From: a bacterium
GTDB lineage: Bacteria > Babelota > Babeliae > Babelales > GCA-2401785
DNA length: 64,000 bases
Reading direction: 5' to 3'
Assembly (NCBI GenBank): GCA_023249975.1
Contig: JAHFBP010000007.1
Location: 1 to 64,000, forward strand
Each line of letters starts with the position of its first letter. Within the stretch, counting starts at the first letter, position 1. The notes beneath the pieces were generated by a model that worked only from the letters and a program-made list of their open reading frames with translations, ran no database searches and was not told the DNA's origin. Below, in pieces: positions 29,364 through 38,521 of this stretch. Made by a program: the position numbers and the translations under genes.

Positions 29364-30983
29364 TTAGGATCCGTGTTTTGGAGACATATGAACCGTTGAT
29401 TCTTTTTTTACAGCACCTGTTTTTACACGTGCATGCGCCTCTTGGGCCAAGGTTTTTTGCTCTTCTGCATCTGCTTTCCACGTATGATTTACAATCTTTC
29501 CTTGAATTGGAACGATTCCATTTACCTCCTTCTTTTTTGCTTCTTTTAGAATTAGCTCAGCTCTCTTGAATTTAATTTCGCCGTTATTACGCCTCTGGGC
29601 CAAAGCTGCATAATTTTTATTAGATGTTCTTGAAAAGGGTGCCAATATTGTTTGTTTGGCCTTTTCTATCAAACTTTTTTTCCGAAATTTTATTAATTTT
29701 TCATTTTGCAAATGAGCGTAATGCTCAGCCTCATTCAAATCAGCTCCATACAATGCAAGTACTGCTTTAAACGTATCCAAAACCTTTTGTTCTTCCTTAA
29801 GTTTTTCTATTTTCGATTCAGCAGAAGGTGCCTTTTCAGTCGAGGCCGCAACTGGTGCCGCATGGACCGTAATGTTTACACTTTTACCCTGCTGATTTCC
29901 GGATTGTTCAGCTGTTTTTTTTGATTTTAACAACTCAAGCGCTATAATTTCTTTGACTATTTTTTCTTCTTTTTCAAGAATGTTTTTCATAATTTTTGGA
30001 AATAATTCTTGTGCTTTATCAACCTCATTATAGATATTCGTGGTATCTTGAACCTTATATGATGGACCCCTTCCTGGTCGGGGAATTAAAGTATCTGCTG
30101 GATTCCACCGAGAAATTTCCAACATTTGATCAAGATGATCAACGGCTCTCTGAGCATGCGCCTTAAAATCTTTCAAATGATTTTGTAGTGTTGCTACAAA
30201 ATCATTATCTTCAAATACTGTCTTTTTCAAAGAATTACTTAAAGAATCCTCTACCCCATCCCTCAATTCTTTGATTTCTTTACGATATTTTGCATTTTCG
30301 GCAGTTATATCTTTATCATCTTTAAATAATTGCCCAACCTTATGTTGATGTTGAACAATAAGAGCCGTAATAATTCCCCCCAGTGCAGATGCTCCGGCAA
30401 TTATCCCAATCATCATGGGACTCATAAATGGCGCTGTTCCCACCGCATATTGTGAAGCCCCCGAGGTATCTGTTGCTGGCGTATCTGTAGCAGATAGATT
30501 CGATGGAGTAGTTGGATCTGAGGCATGAGGCAATGTCACCGTTGTTGTTGCCGGTTGACCAGAAGAAGGTGGAGCAGGAACTTCTCTCAACTGATTTAAG
30601 CCCAAAACTTGTGCTGCTTGTGCATCAAGGCTTGTTACCGTAGCGCCAAGAGTCTGAGCCCCTTCCGAAAGTGCTGATCCCGTTGCATTAGCAACAATTG
30701 CCATAGTATCAATCGGATGTGCCACAGTTTGATATGTACCAAGCCCACCAACTATTGCGCCCGTTTTTACCGCAGTCCCCGCAACACTCAATCCGTCTCC
30801 AGTCGCCTGAGCCGCAGCTTGCAGTGCATCCCCCGTTTGTTGCGCAGCATCAACAATTGCCGCATTCGTTTGTTGAGCAGCATCAACAATTGTGCCCAGA
30901 ACATCTGGCGCACACAACAATCGATTTGAAATTGAAACAAAAATTATGAAAAAAAATTGTAGATGATTGAGCCGCAATTTCAT
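29364..30983 (-). CDS. Exported coiled-coil protein with an internal membrane segment, paralogue of 27444 (539 aa)
   Basis: GGAG lies nine bases before the ATG at 30983, giving MKLRLNHLQFFFIIFVSISN, a signal peptide. A degenerate Ala/Gln repeat (IVDAAQQTNAAIVDAAQQTG) and a Pro/Ser/Thr linker precede one membrane segment (MIGIIAGASALGGIITALIV, about residues 190-210) and then a charged coiled coil. The domain order and several segments match the 27444 protein, so the two arose by tandem duplication and diverged. No enzymatic motif is seen. Confidence 0.7.
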   Translation of the reverse strand: MKLRLNHLQFFFIIFVSISNRLLCAPDVLGTIVDAAQQTNAAIVDAAQQTGDALQAAAQATGDGLSVAGTAVKTGAIVGGLGTYQTVAHPIDTMAIVANATGSALSEGAQTLGATVTSLDAQAAQVLGLNQLREVPAPPSSGQPATTTVTLPHASDPTTPSNLSATDTPATDTSGASQYAVGTAPFMSPMMIGIIAGASALGGIITALIVQHQHKVGQLFKDDKDITAENAKYRKEIKELRDGVEDSLSNSLKKTVFEDNDFVATLQNHLKDFKAHAQRAVDHLDQMLEISRWNPADTLIPRPGRGPSYKVQDTTNIYNEVDKAQELFPKIMKNILEKEEKIVKEIIALELLKSKKTAEQSGNQQGKSVNITVHAAPVAASTEKAPSAESKIEKLKEEQKVLDTFKAVLALYGADLNEAEHYAHLQNEKLIKFRKKSLIEKAKQTILAPFSRTSNKNYAALAQRRNNGEIKFKRAELILKEAKKKEVNGIVPIQGKIVNHTWKADAEEQKTLAQEAHARVKTGAVKKESTVHMSPKHGS

Positions 30984-31066
30984 GGGCTGATTCTCCATTT
31001 TTTATTAAATTGCGACGCTACACATCTGGCTTAGGGTAAATTATGCGCTCGCTCTGGTGCAATATA

Positions 31067-32131
31067 TTATATCCGTTCGATGCCCATTCGACTTAGCTCA
31101 GGGCGAACGGACAGGTCATATGCCAAAAAATGACTCACAAATTCCTCAAATGCAGAAAAATCACGTTCCGCCGAACTTTGCAAATATACTGAAAATAGAT
31201 TTTTATGCGTCCGAGCAATGGCATGAGCATTGCCAACTTGGTGGTCATCGGCAAATCCCTCAAGAGGAATGAGGAGTGTTTTTTTGCCAAAAAAAGCTAA
31301 TTCAAAAATTGAACCCGCGCCCGCGCGCGAGATAACCCTGTCTGCCGCATGGTACAAATTGGCTATATCATGCGTGAATGCAAATACCGTGGCTGGAATG
31401 GCGTGATCCTGATAGAATCTCTGCCACTTTTGAACATCATCTTCACCCACCTGATGAATAATTTGAACCGATTGTATCCATTGAGGCTGAGCTTTAATCA
31501 ATTTTTCCATGGCATTATTAATCCAGATCGCACCCTTGGAGCCACCCATAACAAAAATGGTCAATTTCCCTATCGCTTCTACTTTGGTCATATTCAAATC
31601 GCGAGCCGTAAATCGATGCGGGTATTCAACCACCTGGCACCGCTGAGCACACGACGCGTCTTTATCGCACAAGGCATCAATAGCCTTTTCAAATGTCACA
31701 AAAATACGGTTCGCCCAAGGAGCCACCATCCGCACCGCACGCCCCGGCACAGTGTTAAACTCATACAAATCAATAGAAATGCCCAAATGTCGTGCTGCAA
31801 GCAACACCGGAACACACAGCAGGCCACCTGTGGCCACAACGCGCTCGGGCCGCAACTTTTTCAGGTAACGATAACTGCTAACATACGCCCAGAACAATCG
31901 CCAAAAAACAAGTATGTAGCCGCCGTTCACGCCACACATGGGATAATAATGAACCAGATTTTGATTTTTAATGCGCGCCAAAACCGTGCGGTCAATGTCA
32001 CTGTCGGTTGCAATAAATGAACAGGTAAGATTTGAATTGGACAACTCTTCGCGTTGCGCCATGACCACCGCTGGCATGATGTGCCCCCCGGATGCTCCTG
32101 CCACAAAAACTATATTTCTTTTTTTGCTCAT
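31067..32131 (-). CDS. murG: UDP-GlcNAc:undecaprenyl-PP-MurNAc-pentapeptide GlcNAc transferase (354 aa)
   Basis: This peripheral inner-membrane enzyme makes lipid II from lipid I. The GASGGHIMPAVVMA loop matches the family GGTGGH motif, and the second domain has VMGGSKGAIWINNAM and the UDP-GlcNAc site SRAGAGSIFELAFFGKKTLL. The ATG at 32131 overlaps the stop of the TPR gene (TGATG); a GTG one codon earlier is possible. The last residues, SVRPELSRMGIERI, are encoded by a palindromic intergenic-type repeat (31073-31110), so the natural C-terminus has been replaced or extended. Confidence 0.92.
   Translation of the reverse strand: MSKKRNIVFVAGASGGHIMPAVVMAQREELSNSNLTCSFIATDSDIDRTVLARIKNQNLVHYYPMCGVNGGYILVFWRLFWAYVSSYRYLKKLRPERVVATGGLLCVPVLLAARHLGISIDLYEFNTVPGRAVRMVAPWANRIFVTFEKAIDALCDKDASCAQRCQVVEYPHRFTARDLNMTKVEAIGKLTIFVMGGSKGAIWINNAMEKLIKAQPQWIQSVQIIHQVGEDDVQKWQRFYQDHAIPATVFAFTHDIANLYHAADRVISRAGAGSIFELAFFGKKTLLIPLEGFADDHQVGNAHAIARTHKNLFSVYLQSSAERDFSAFEEFVSHFLAYDLSVRPELSRMGIERI
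31073..31110. repeat. Palindromic repeat forming the 3' end of murG
   Basis: CCGTTC pairs with GAACGG and GCCC with GGGC around an ATTCGACTTAGCTCA core. Short palindromes with the CTGAGCT...TCGAA signature recur in many bacterial genomes and, when translated, give peptides such as VRPEL and PFDLAQGE. Here the minus strand reads SVRPELSRMGIER as part of MurG. Confidence 0.75.
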
Positions 32132-33900
32132 CACCCAACCACTTCTAAGACCGTCTCGCCCTTTAATTTTTCATAATGCATGCGAATCGACAAATCAAGT
32201 CCATCAATAGTCATCGCCTTCTCAAGCCTTTTCAGCGCTCGTTTTGCAAATCCCATTTTTTCCAAAACCGTAGCATAGGTATCCAAAATTTGTGCACTGA
32301 GAGGATCTTTTTTGTGGGCTTTTTTAATCATCACATAAGCATGTTGCAGATCATCAGGATTGACTGACTCAGCCCACAACAATGCCTGCAAGTTCATGGC
32401 CGCAACATTCTGTAAATCAGGATTCTCTGAATCAAGCTTGAGAATATAACGTACCAATTTTTGTGCTCGACTTTTCTTGTCCAAATTATAGCAGGCATAT
32501 GCCATATTATATATCACTTGAACTTCAAATTGAGCGCCCAATTTTTTGGTTTGTTTTTTAATTTGACGATAATGCTTGAGAGCTTTGGCATACTCCCCCT
32601 GACTGTTCAACGCATCAGCCAATGCCGTGCGCAAAAGGAGTGGCATCGTTTCTTTTTTTGCTTCATCTGATTGTGTTGCACCACCCTGAGACACAACATC
32701 TCGATGCGCAGCAACACGCGCCAAAATGGCACTCAAATCTTTGGATGAAAAATTTTTTTTACCAAATGTCATGAGAGGAATAATTTCTTGATCAGAAAGG
32801 TCACTTTGCGACAACCATGATTTCCATAAAGATTGTGCCTTTTCAGTTTTTCCCGCGGCGGCCAAAATTTCAAGCCTCAAAAATTTGGCTTTGGGAAATT
32901 CAGCATCATGCTCAAGTGAACGCTCAATGTGTTTGAGAGCTTTTTCAATCATTCCAGCTTTCCAGGCAGTCAGCGCCAAATCAAAAGCATAATCACGCGT
33001 ATCTTTGGCAATGCACACGAGTTGACAATATGCTTTTTCAAATTGTCCGCGAGCAAACAATGCTTCAATCAACCGTTTGCGCATTGCTTCGTCCTGTTTG
33101 ATATCGACCAATTTTTCCATGGAATCAAGGGCATCATCTGACCGCTTGAGAAATTCGAGCAACATAATTTTCAACTGCAATGCACGATCAAATGTTGGAC
33201 TGAGGTTCAATGCCATATCAATCACCTTGAGCGCTTCTTCAAAATGATCAGGGCCTTGTTCGTACAACATGGAAGCTTTGAGTAAATAGAACAATGCATG
33301 TTTGGGCCGCTCAGATTCATTGGCTAAAAAATCATCTATAATTGAAATGCCTTGAGAAAACTGTCGCCCTTTTACGCATCCAATTGCGCGTTGGTAGACC
33401 GTTTTTTCACGTTGCTCAGGCGTGGTTGCCGCCTTTTGAGCTTTTAACAATGATTCTTGTGCATCAGATTTTTGATGTAATCCTTCATACGCAGTAGCCA
33501 TGCGCATATGCGTTTCCCAAAGCTGGTCGCCCTCGGCGGCATCAATTATTTTTTGGCCAGCATCGATTACTTTTTTATATTGTCCTGTTTCAAGCAAAAA
33601 CGACAAGGCACCTGAATCACCAAATTCATGACCAAGGCCTTTTGCCTTATCAAAATATTGAGCAGCATCTGTAATATTACCTTTGGAAAATTCATAATAA
33701 AAACCACCCAAAGCCTCGTATTCTTCGGCTTGTTGGGACGAATTTATAGAAAAAGTATTAGGAGCTTCATGATCTATTTTTAATGGTAGAGTCACCCGTT
33801 TGTTGACCCCCAACTGATTTACCGCAAACTGATTTGTCGCCAAAAAGAGAAGACTGACGACTAATCTTCCCATCACGAGATTCTTCTTCTTGCTCATCAT
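32131..33900 (-). CDS. Tetratricopeptide-repeat protein with signal peptide (589 aa)
   Basis: The start at 33900 (MMSKKKNLVMGRLVVSLLFL) gives a signal peptide, with AAAGGG upstream. At least eight TPR-like helical pairs follow, for example EALKVIDMALNLSPTFDRAL, AEFPKAKFLRLEILAAAGK and YAKALKHYRQIKKQTKKLG. TPR proteins are assembly scaffolds. The gene begins inside the 3' end of dciA (134-base overlap in another frame) and is coupled to murG, so a periplasmic envelope role is plausible but unproven. Confidence 0.8.
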   Translation of the reverse strand: MMSKKKNLVMGRLVVSLLFLATNQFAVNQLGVNKRVTLPLKIDHEAPNTFSINSSQQAEEYEALGGFYYEFSKGNITDAAQYFDKAKGLGHEFGDSGALSFLLETGQYKKVIDAGQKIIDAAEGDQLWETHMRMATAYEGLHQKSDAQESLLKAQKAATTPEQREKTVYQRAIGCVKGRQFSQGISIIDDFLANESERPKHALFYLLKASMLYEQGPDHFEEALKVIDMALNLSPTFDRALQLKIMLLEFLKRSDDALDSMEKLVDIKQDEAMRKRLIEALFARGQFEKAYCQLVCIAKDTRDYAFDLALTAWKAGMIEKALKHIERSLEHDAEFPKAKFLRLEILAAAGKTEKAQSLWKSWLSQSDLSDQEIIPLMTFGKKNFSSKDLSAILARVAAHRDVVSQGGATQSDEAKKETMPLLLRTALADALNSQGEYAKALKHYRQIKKQTKKLGAQFEVQVIYNMAYACYNLDKKSRAQKLVRYILKLDSENPDLQNVAAMNLQALLWAESVNPDDLQHAYVMIKKAHKKDPLSAQILDTYATVLEKMGFAKRALKRLEKAMTIDGLDLSIRMHYEKLKGETVLEVVG

Positions 33901-34381
33901 TGCCCTTTCTACCCATCGTGTATACACGACGCTTACACTGCAGATAAAAATTAAGCATGCTCTGTGAAAGCTCATGATCTTTCATAATGTGATGTGTTCG
34001 AGCACACTCCTCGGGCGTCAGTGTAGCATGGGACTTTTGGGTCGTGGTAGCAAGCAGAGAAAGTGACGGCGACAGACCCGTATTTTTCGGTCGTTTGCTG
34101 CCACGCTGAACTCCAGAAATACGAATGGCATCAATGACCTCATCCCCCAAAATTTCATTGATGCGATCCTTAATTTCTTCGGCACGAAATGAAAATTCTT
34201 GTGCCCACAAAGGGTGCAATGTGCCAATCTCGATAACGCCATCACCTATCCGTTCAATACGCGCATGAGCAGCCAAGGGACCTGCTATCTCAGCCCAATG
34301 AGCCAAGACAATCAGCTTCCAATGGTGCTGTTTGTCGACGGATAAAGAAAGGAGACGAAGGGGATCAAGCACGTTTTTCAC
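33767..34381 (-). CDS. dciA: DciA-type (DUF721) helicase-loader protein (204 aa)
   Basis: The first 100 residues match the DciA/DUF721 fold: LIVLAHWAEIAGPLAAHARI, then GVIEIGTLHPLWAQEFSFRA and INEILGDEVIDAIRIS. In bacteria without DnaC or DnaI this protein loads the replicative helicase DnaB. The C-terminal 100 residues are charged and disordered, and their last third is overlapped by the start of the TPR gene in another frame. The start appears to be GTG. Only the N-terminal domain supports the assignment. Confidence 0.75.
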   Translation of the reverse strand: MKNVLDPLRLLSLSVDKQHHWKLIVLAHWAEIAGPLAAHARIERIGDGVIEIGTLHPLWAQEFSFRAEEIKDRINEILGDEVIDAIRISGVQRGSKRPKNTGLSPSLSLLATTTQKSHATLTPEECARTHHIMKDHELSQSMLNFYLQCKRRVYTMGRKGNDEQEEESRDGKISRQSSLFGDKSVCGKSVGGQQTGDSTIKNRS

Positions 34382-34508
34382 CGGTAATGAATTTGGATGA
34401 TTTTTAATTTTCTATAATTTGAGGGTACCCGGTTTTTTGCGTCTGTTCTAGAAAATTTAAAAAAATGCTAATTTATATGCATACATCACCTATCAAACAG
34501 GAACCACC

Positions 34509-35771
34509 ATGGCCATAACTCCCAACGAACGGTTGCAAAGAGTACGCGGCACGGCCGACAACCTTGACCTCTCGTACACCACAGCATTACTCAAAACTAT
34601 TTCTGACCTTTTGACGACACATAACTTTACCCCCATCGCCACGCCCATCATTGAACAAACTGATTTGTTTGTCCGATCACTGGGAACCGAAACTGATGTG
34701 GTCAGCAAAGAAATGTATTTAATTGAACGCAAAACTGAAACAAGTGAAGCTGTTTGCTTGAGGCCAGAATCGACCGCATCAACCATTCGTGCATTTGTTG
34801 AAAATAAAGTTGAACAAAGACCATGGAAAACCTTTCAGTATGGCCCCATGTTTCGCTACGAACGCCCTCAAAAAGGTAGATTTCGGCAATTTCACCAGCT
34901 GAATATTGAAGTTGTTGATGCACCTTCATTTTCTCATGACATACAGTTTTTGGTTATGCTTGATGCCATCTGGAAAAAATTAGGAATCACCAACCACGTG
35001 CTTGCCATCAACTTTATTGGCACACTCGAAGATCGCAAAATCCATCGCGAAAAATTACTCAAATTCTTAGCAAAAAAACAAAGCTATCAATGCCAAACAT
35101 GCCTTGTTCGTGTTGAAAAAAATTTACTCCGAATTTTTGACTGCAAAAATCAAGATTGCCAAACCCTCTACAAAAATGCACCCAAAATTACTGAGTGCCT
35201 CAGCGAGCAATCACAACAAGATTGGCAAAAACTTCAAGATACTTTGCAGATGCTTTCCATCAACTTTGTTCATAATCCACTTTTAGTTCGTGGGTTGGAT
35301 TATTACTATGGACTGGTGTTTGAGTTTGTTTCCAGCGACTTGGGCGCACAAAACGCATTTTGTGGTGGTGGCCGCTATGATCTTGCTCAAACTTTTGGCC
35401 TTGATCAAACCATTCCGTCACTCGGCGCAGCTATTGGCATGGAACGACTTGTCGACATTCTGCAAACAACACAAAGCTTCCCAGCTCCTCAAAAGCCAAA
35501 GCTTCATGTCATTCTGCCGATGAGCGAAGCTCAACATGTTATTGCTCAATTTTTGGGCCAAGCCATGACGCGCGCCGGATTATGTGTTGAAATTTTGTTC
35601 GACGGATCCATGAAAACCATGATGCGCAAAGCGAACAAAATTGGAGCTGCAACAGCTCTGATTATTGGTGAAGACGAACAAAAAACTGAATCCGTGATGG
35701 TCAAGAATATGATCACAGGAGAAGGAGCCTTGGTCAAACAAGCTGATGTGGTGGAAACGCTCAGGGGATAA
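34509..35771 (+). CDS. hisS: Histidyl-tRNA synthetase (420 aa)
   Basis: This cytosolic class II aminoacyl-tRNA synthetase charges tRNA-His. Motif 2 (FQYGPMFRYERPQKGRFRQF), the histidine-specific LVRGLDYYYGLVFEF and motif 3 (GAAIGMERL) are present, and a HisS-type anticodon-binding domain ends the chain. Length is normal. AGGA precedes the ATG. The gene is divergent from dciA, with about 127 bases between them that contain a TATAAT-like hexamer at 34413. Confidence 0.95.
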   Translation: MAITPNERLQRVRGTADNLDLSYTTALLKTISDLLTTHNFTPIATPIIEQTDLFVRSLGTETDVVSKEMYLIERKTETSEAVCLRPESTASTIRAFVENKVEQRPWKTFQYGPMFRYERPQKGRFRQFHQLNIEVVDAPSFSHDIQFLVMLDAIWKKLGITNHVLAINFIGTLEDRKIHREKLLKFLAKKQSYQCQTCLVRVEKNLLRIFDCKNQDCQTLYKNAPKITECLSEQSQQDWQKLQDTLQMLSINFVHNPLLVRGLDYYYGLVFEFVSSDLGAQNAFCGGGRYDLAQTFGLDQTIPSLGAAIGMERLVDILQTTQSFPAPQKPKLHVILPMSEAQHVIAQFLGQAMTRAGLCVEILFDGSMKTMMRKANKIGAATALIIGEDEQKTESVMVKNMITGEGALVKQADVVETLRG

Positions 35772-35779
35772 TATTACCC

Positions 35780-35857
35780 GTTCAAAGACATTCGATTACG
35801 CTTCCCTTCCGTTCATACTGAATGCAAGTGTAGCGTAATCGAATGCCTTTGAATGGA
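35780..35857. repeat. Long imperfect palindrome between hisS and the 35878 gene
   Basis: CATTCGATTACGCT pairs with AGCGTAATCGAATG, and the stem is extended outward by TTCAAAG and CTTTGAA with one unpaired base each side. No T tract follows, so it is not a classical terminator, but its place between convergent genes would allow that role. The TACTGA...TCGAA content resembles the other palindromes in the window. Confidence 0.65.
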
Positions 35858-35877
35858 TAAACTAATCTACAAACTAC

Positions 35878-36957
35878 TTAATACCAACCCAATGTGAACA
35901 CAGAGACCCAGGTACGAGCAGGTTTATTTTCTGGGCCAAATTCAACAAGTGGCTGATCTACAATCACTTCTTCTTCGGCAATATTTTCATATATTGCGGC
36001 TAAATAACAAAATTCTTCATTTGTTTTTTCACTGGCTGCTGCATTTTGTTCATGCAACCATGCCTGATACTCCAATTCATTACATCGAATTTTTTTGAAA
36101 CAATTGGATACAGGTCCGGTCGCAGCATAATATTCCAATTTTCTCAGACCATTTTCATATGATTGTGGCAAACGTTTGGCGCCAGGATTTTCAGAAATAT
36201 TCAACCAGCGCATTTCATAAGAATTTCCAAGAGAAGGTGGAAATTGCGTAATTTTATTGTTCGTCAAATTGCAAACACACAAATAGGGGAAATTCCATGC
36301 CAATCTTGAATCAGTATTACCCGTATTCATGCGACCATTCTGTAATGTGTTAATAATTTTAAGACACAACACTCCCTGCTGAGCCGTGCACAAATTACGA
36401 ATCGCAACATTACCACACGTACAATTAACTAATTTTACACTAAAAAGTTGTGCCTTAATTCGAGGATCACTGAAAAAAGTCGCGGGCACTTCACAATTTA
36501 TCAGGTTCAAGCCAACAGGAAGCCCACGAAGCACATACCCTTGCAGAGATTGCAATAATGCCTCAAAATCTATGTTATTACCTTGTCGCTGAACCACAAT
36601 CCATGGGAACGTTTTGGCTGTATGCGCTTTTCCATTTCCCCAAAATATGTCCGCTGCAGCTTCTGACCTCAGAGACAAATAAAATCGATTAAAAATAGCC
36701 CACTCTTCTTCAAGAGCAGCATCCAAAACAAAATGGAAATCACCGCCTTTATCAAGGCTAGGAGAAAAATTGAACATATAATCATGAAACTTTTCAACCA
36801 ATACGGCATACTTTTGAGGGTTTGAATATTTCACATCCAAATTAACGTCGCAAAAAACGGCGCACTCTTCTTCAAAATCCTGATCAAGAATTTGAGGCAA
36901 AACTTCTGAAGACATCAATCCAATAATGACGATAAAAAATAATTTATAAACCTTCAT
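35878..36957 (-). CDS. Secreted protein with degenerate leucine-rich repeats (359 aa)
   Basis: GGGAG six bases before the ATG at 36957 sets the start, giving MKVYKLFFIVIIGLMSSEVL, a signal peptide. The C-terminal half contains a few recognisable LRR units (YLCVCNLTNNKITQFPPSLG and MRWLNISENPGAKRLPQSY). The middle contains further irregular repeats rich in cysteine (LVNCTCGNVAIRNLC). It differs from the regular LRR array at 7233 and from the RNI-type array at 49506. A protein-binding, perhaps host-directed, role is inferred. Confidence 0.65.
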   Translation of the reverse strand: MKVYKLFFIVIIGLMSSEVLPQILDQDFEEECAVFCDVNLDVKYSNPQKYAVLVEKFHDYMFNFSPSLDKGGDFHFVLDAALEEEWAIFNRFYLSLRSEAAADIFWGNGKAHTAKTFPWIVVQRQGNNIDFEALLQSLQGYVLRGLPVGLNLINCEVPATFFSDPRIKAQLFSVKLVNCTCGNVAIRNLCTAQQGVLCLKIINTLQNGRMNTGNTDSRLAWNFPYLCVCNLTNNKITQFPPSLGNSYEMRWLNISENPGAKRLPQSYENGLRKLEYYAATGPVSNCFKKIRCNELEYQAWLHEQNAAASEKTNEEFCYLAAIYENIAEEEVIVDQPLVEFGPENKPARTWVSVFTLGWY

Positions 36958-37125
36958 CAACAACTCCCTTTTTCCGGCCCCTAGAGTAAGATGCGCAAGA
37001 ATCATATCACAGGAAAAAAGGAATCGCCTAGATGGCATGAAAATATCTTTTTTTTACTTTATTGGCGCGGCAAGCTTTTTATGATTTTCTTCTAAATATC
37101 ATGATTTTCCCCCTGGCCCAAAAGA

Positions 37126-37195
37126 CATGGCTACGCAAAGTCAGCCAGTTGGTGTATTCTGAGAGTATGTGCCCAAGGCACGAACTTTTATCAAT
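37126..37195 (+). repeat. Duplicated leader element, copy 1
   Basis: These 70 bases match 38439-38508 at 60 of 70 positions without gaps. Each copy ends shortly before the ribosome-binding site of the following gene, 15-16 bases before its start codon. The GTGTATTCTGA[GT]AGTATGTGCCC core is the best conserved part and may hold a promoter -10 region. Confidence 0.8.
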
Positions 37196-37210
37196 ACATT
37201 GGAGGTTTTG

Positions 37211-38419
37211 ATGGATCCGAAAAATTATATTCCCAGAAATTATGAGGCTCGTCTTAAGCTCAGGGCTCAAACAAGCCAAATTATAGCCATCATGGGACCA
37301 CGCCAGGCTGGTAAAACAACATTAGCCCAAGAAGTATTTCCCAATCATGCCTATTATAGTCTTGAAGAACCAGACACTTACGAAATGGTCTGTAAAGATA
37401 TAAAGGACTTTTTGACCCGTGATCATAATGCACCTGGTATTATTATTGATGAATTTCAACTTGAGCCCAAAATATTGTCGTATCTCCATGGCATTATTGA
37501 TCGTGATCGATTTAATGATACCGAACGTCCTGGTTATTTTATCTTAACTGGCTCCCATAATTTTTTGATGAATCAATACATAACACAATCGCTCGCAGGG
37601 CGAATTCATATTTTTCAGATGCTTCCCCTTTCACTTAAAGAATTATCTCTGAGTAACTTACTCGGTAATGACGTAAATGAAGCTGTACTTAATGGTGGAT
37701 ATTCAAGAGTCATTCAAAAAAAAGATTCTCCTGATGTATTCTTTGGTGACTATATTAATACCTATCTTGAACGCGATGTTCGCCAATTGGATAAACTTGT
37801 TGATCTTAAGATCTTTCGTAAATTTATGGAATTGTGCGCTCTTCGAACTGGTCAACTTTTAAATATCAAAGCATTGGCCAATGACTGCAAAATTACTGAA
37901 AAAAAAGTTAATGAATGGTTAACCATATTAGAAGCGAGTTACATAATCTATCAACTATCACCCTATTACAAAAATTATGGCAAAACATTAGTAAAAGCTT
38001 CTAAATTATATTTTTGTGATACAGGCCTTGCATGCAGACTCTTAGGCATTCGATCTCCAGAAATTTTGGCAAATCATGATCTACGCGGCAATCTTTTTGA
38101 AACTCTGATTATTTCTGAATTTTATAAAAAATTATATTGCCTGGGAGAGCTCCCTGGTTATGTGATATATTTTTGGCGCGATACCGAAGGCCATGAATTA
38201 GATTGCCTATTCAATTTTGGAACACATCTTGTCCCTGTGGAAATCAAATCAAGTGAAAAGGTAAGTTCTGATTTTTTCAAGGGACTAAACTACTGGTGCG
38301 ATCTTGAAAAAACCGATTACGAAAAAGGCTACCTCATTTATGGCGGACTTGAAAATCATACCCAAGCTCGTGGGCACACGGTCAGCTGGCAAAATGCCGC
38401 AGATATTATTGATTTGTAA
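37211..38419 (+). CDS. AAA_14/DUF4143 ATP-binding protein (402 aa)
   Basis: GGAGG before the ATG at 37211 sets the start. The N-terminal ATPase has Walker A GPRQAGKTTL (about residues 34-43), Walker B-like GIIIDEFQ, and the LTGSHNFLMNQ sensor region with the downstream SLAGRIHIFQMLPLSLKEL that typifies this family. The C-terminal DUF4143 domain ends with EGHELDCLFNF and VPVEIKSS, the D...ExK pattern of PD-(D/E)XK nuclease folds. The biological role of these proteins is not established; many sit in variable regions. It shares a duplicated leader with the next gene. Confidence 0.85.
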   Translation: MDPKNYIPRNYEARLKLRAQTSQIIAIMGPRQAGKTTLAQEVFPNHAYYSLEEPDTYEMVCKDIKDFLTRDHNAPGIIIDEFQLEPKILSYLHGIIDRDRFNDTERPGYFILTGSHNFLMNQYITQSLAGRIHIFQMLPLSLKELSLSNLLGNDVNEAVLNGGYSRVIQKKDSPDVFFGDYINTYLERDVRQLDKLVDLKIFRKFMELCALRTGQLLNIKALANDCKITEKKVNEWLTILEASYIIYQLSPYYKNYGKTLVKASKLYFCDTGLACRLLGIRSPEILANHDLRGNLFETLIISEFYKKLYCLGELPGYVIYFWRDTEGHELDCLFNFGTHLVPVEIKSSEKVSSDFFKGLNYWCDLEKTDYEKGYLIYGGLENHTQARGHTVSWQNAADIIDL

Positions 38420-38438
38420 ACCTTACTTTTAAATACCT

Positions 38439-38508
38439 CATGGCTACGCAAAATCAACCGGATGGTGTATTCTGATAGTATGTGCCCAGGGTACCAAGCT
38501 TTATCAAT
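38439..38508 (+). repeat. Duplicated leader element, copy 2
   Basis: This is the second copy of the element at 37126-37195 (60 of 70 identical). It lies between the DUF4143 gene and the Rpn-type gene, directly before the latter. Confidence 0.8.
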
Positions 38509-38521
38509 GAAGAGGTGGAAG

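Noticed and set aside
31349-32020. Open frame of 223 codons opposite murG
   Set aside because: MurG motifs on the other strand are unmistakable, and the opposite frame shows no leader or motif.
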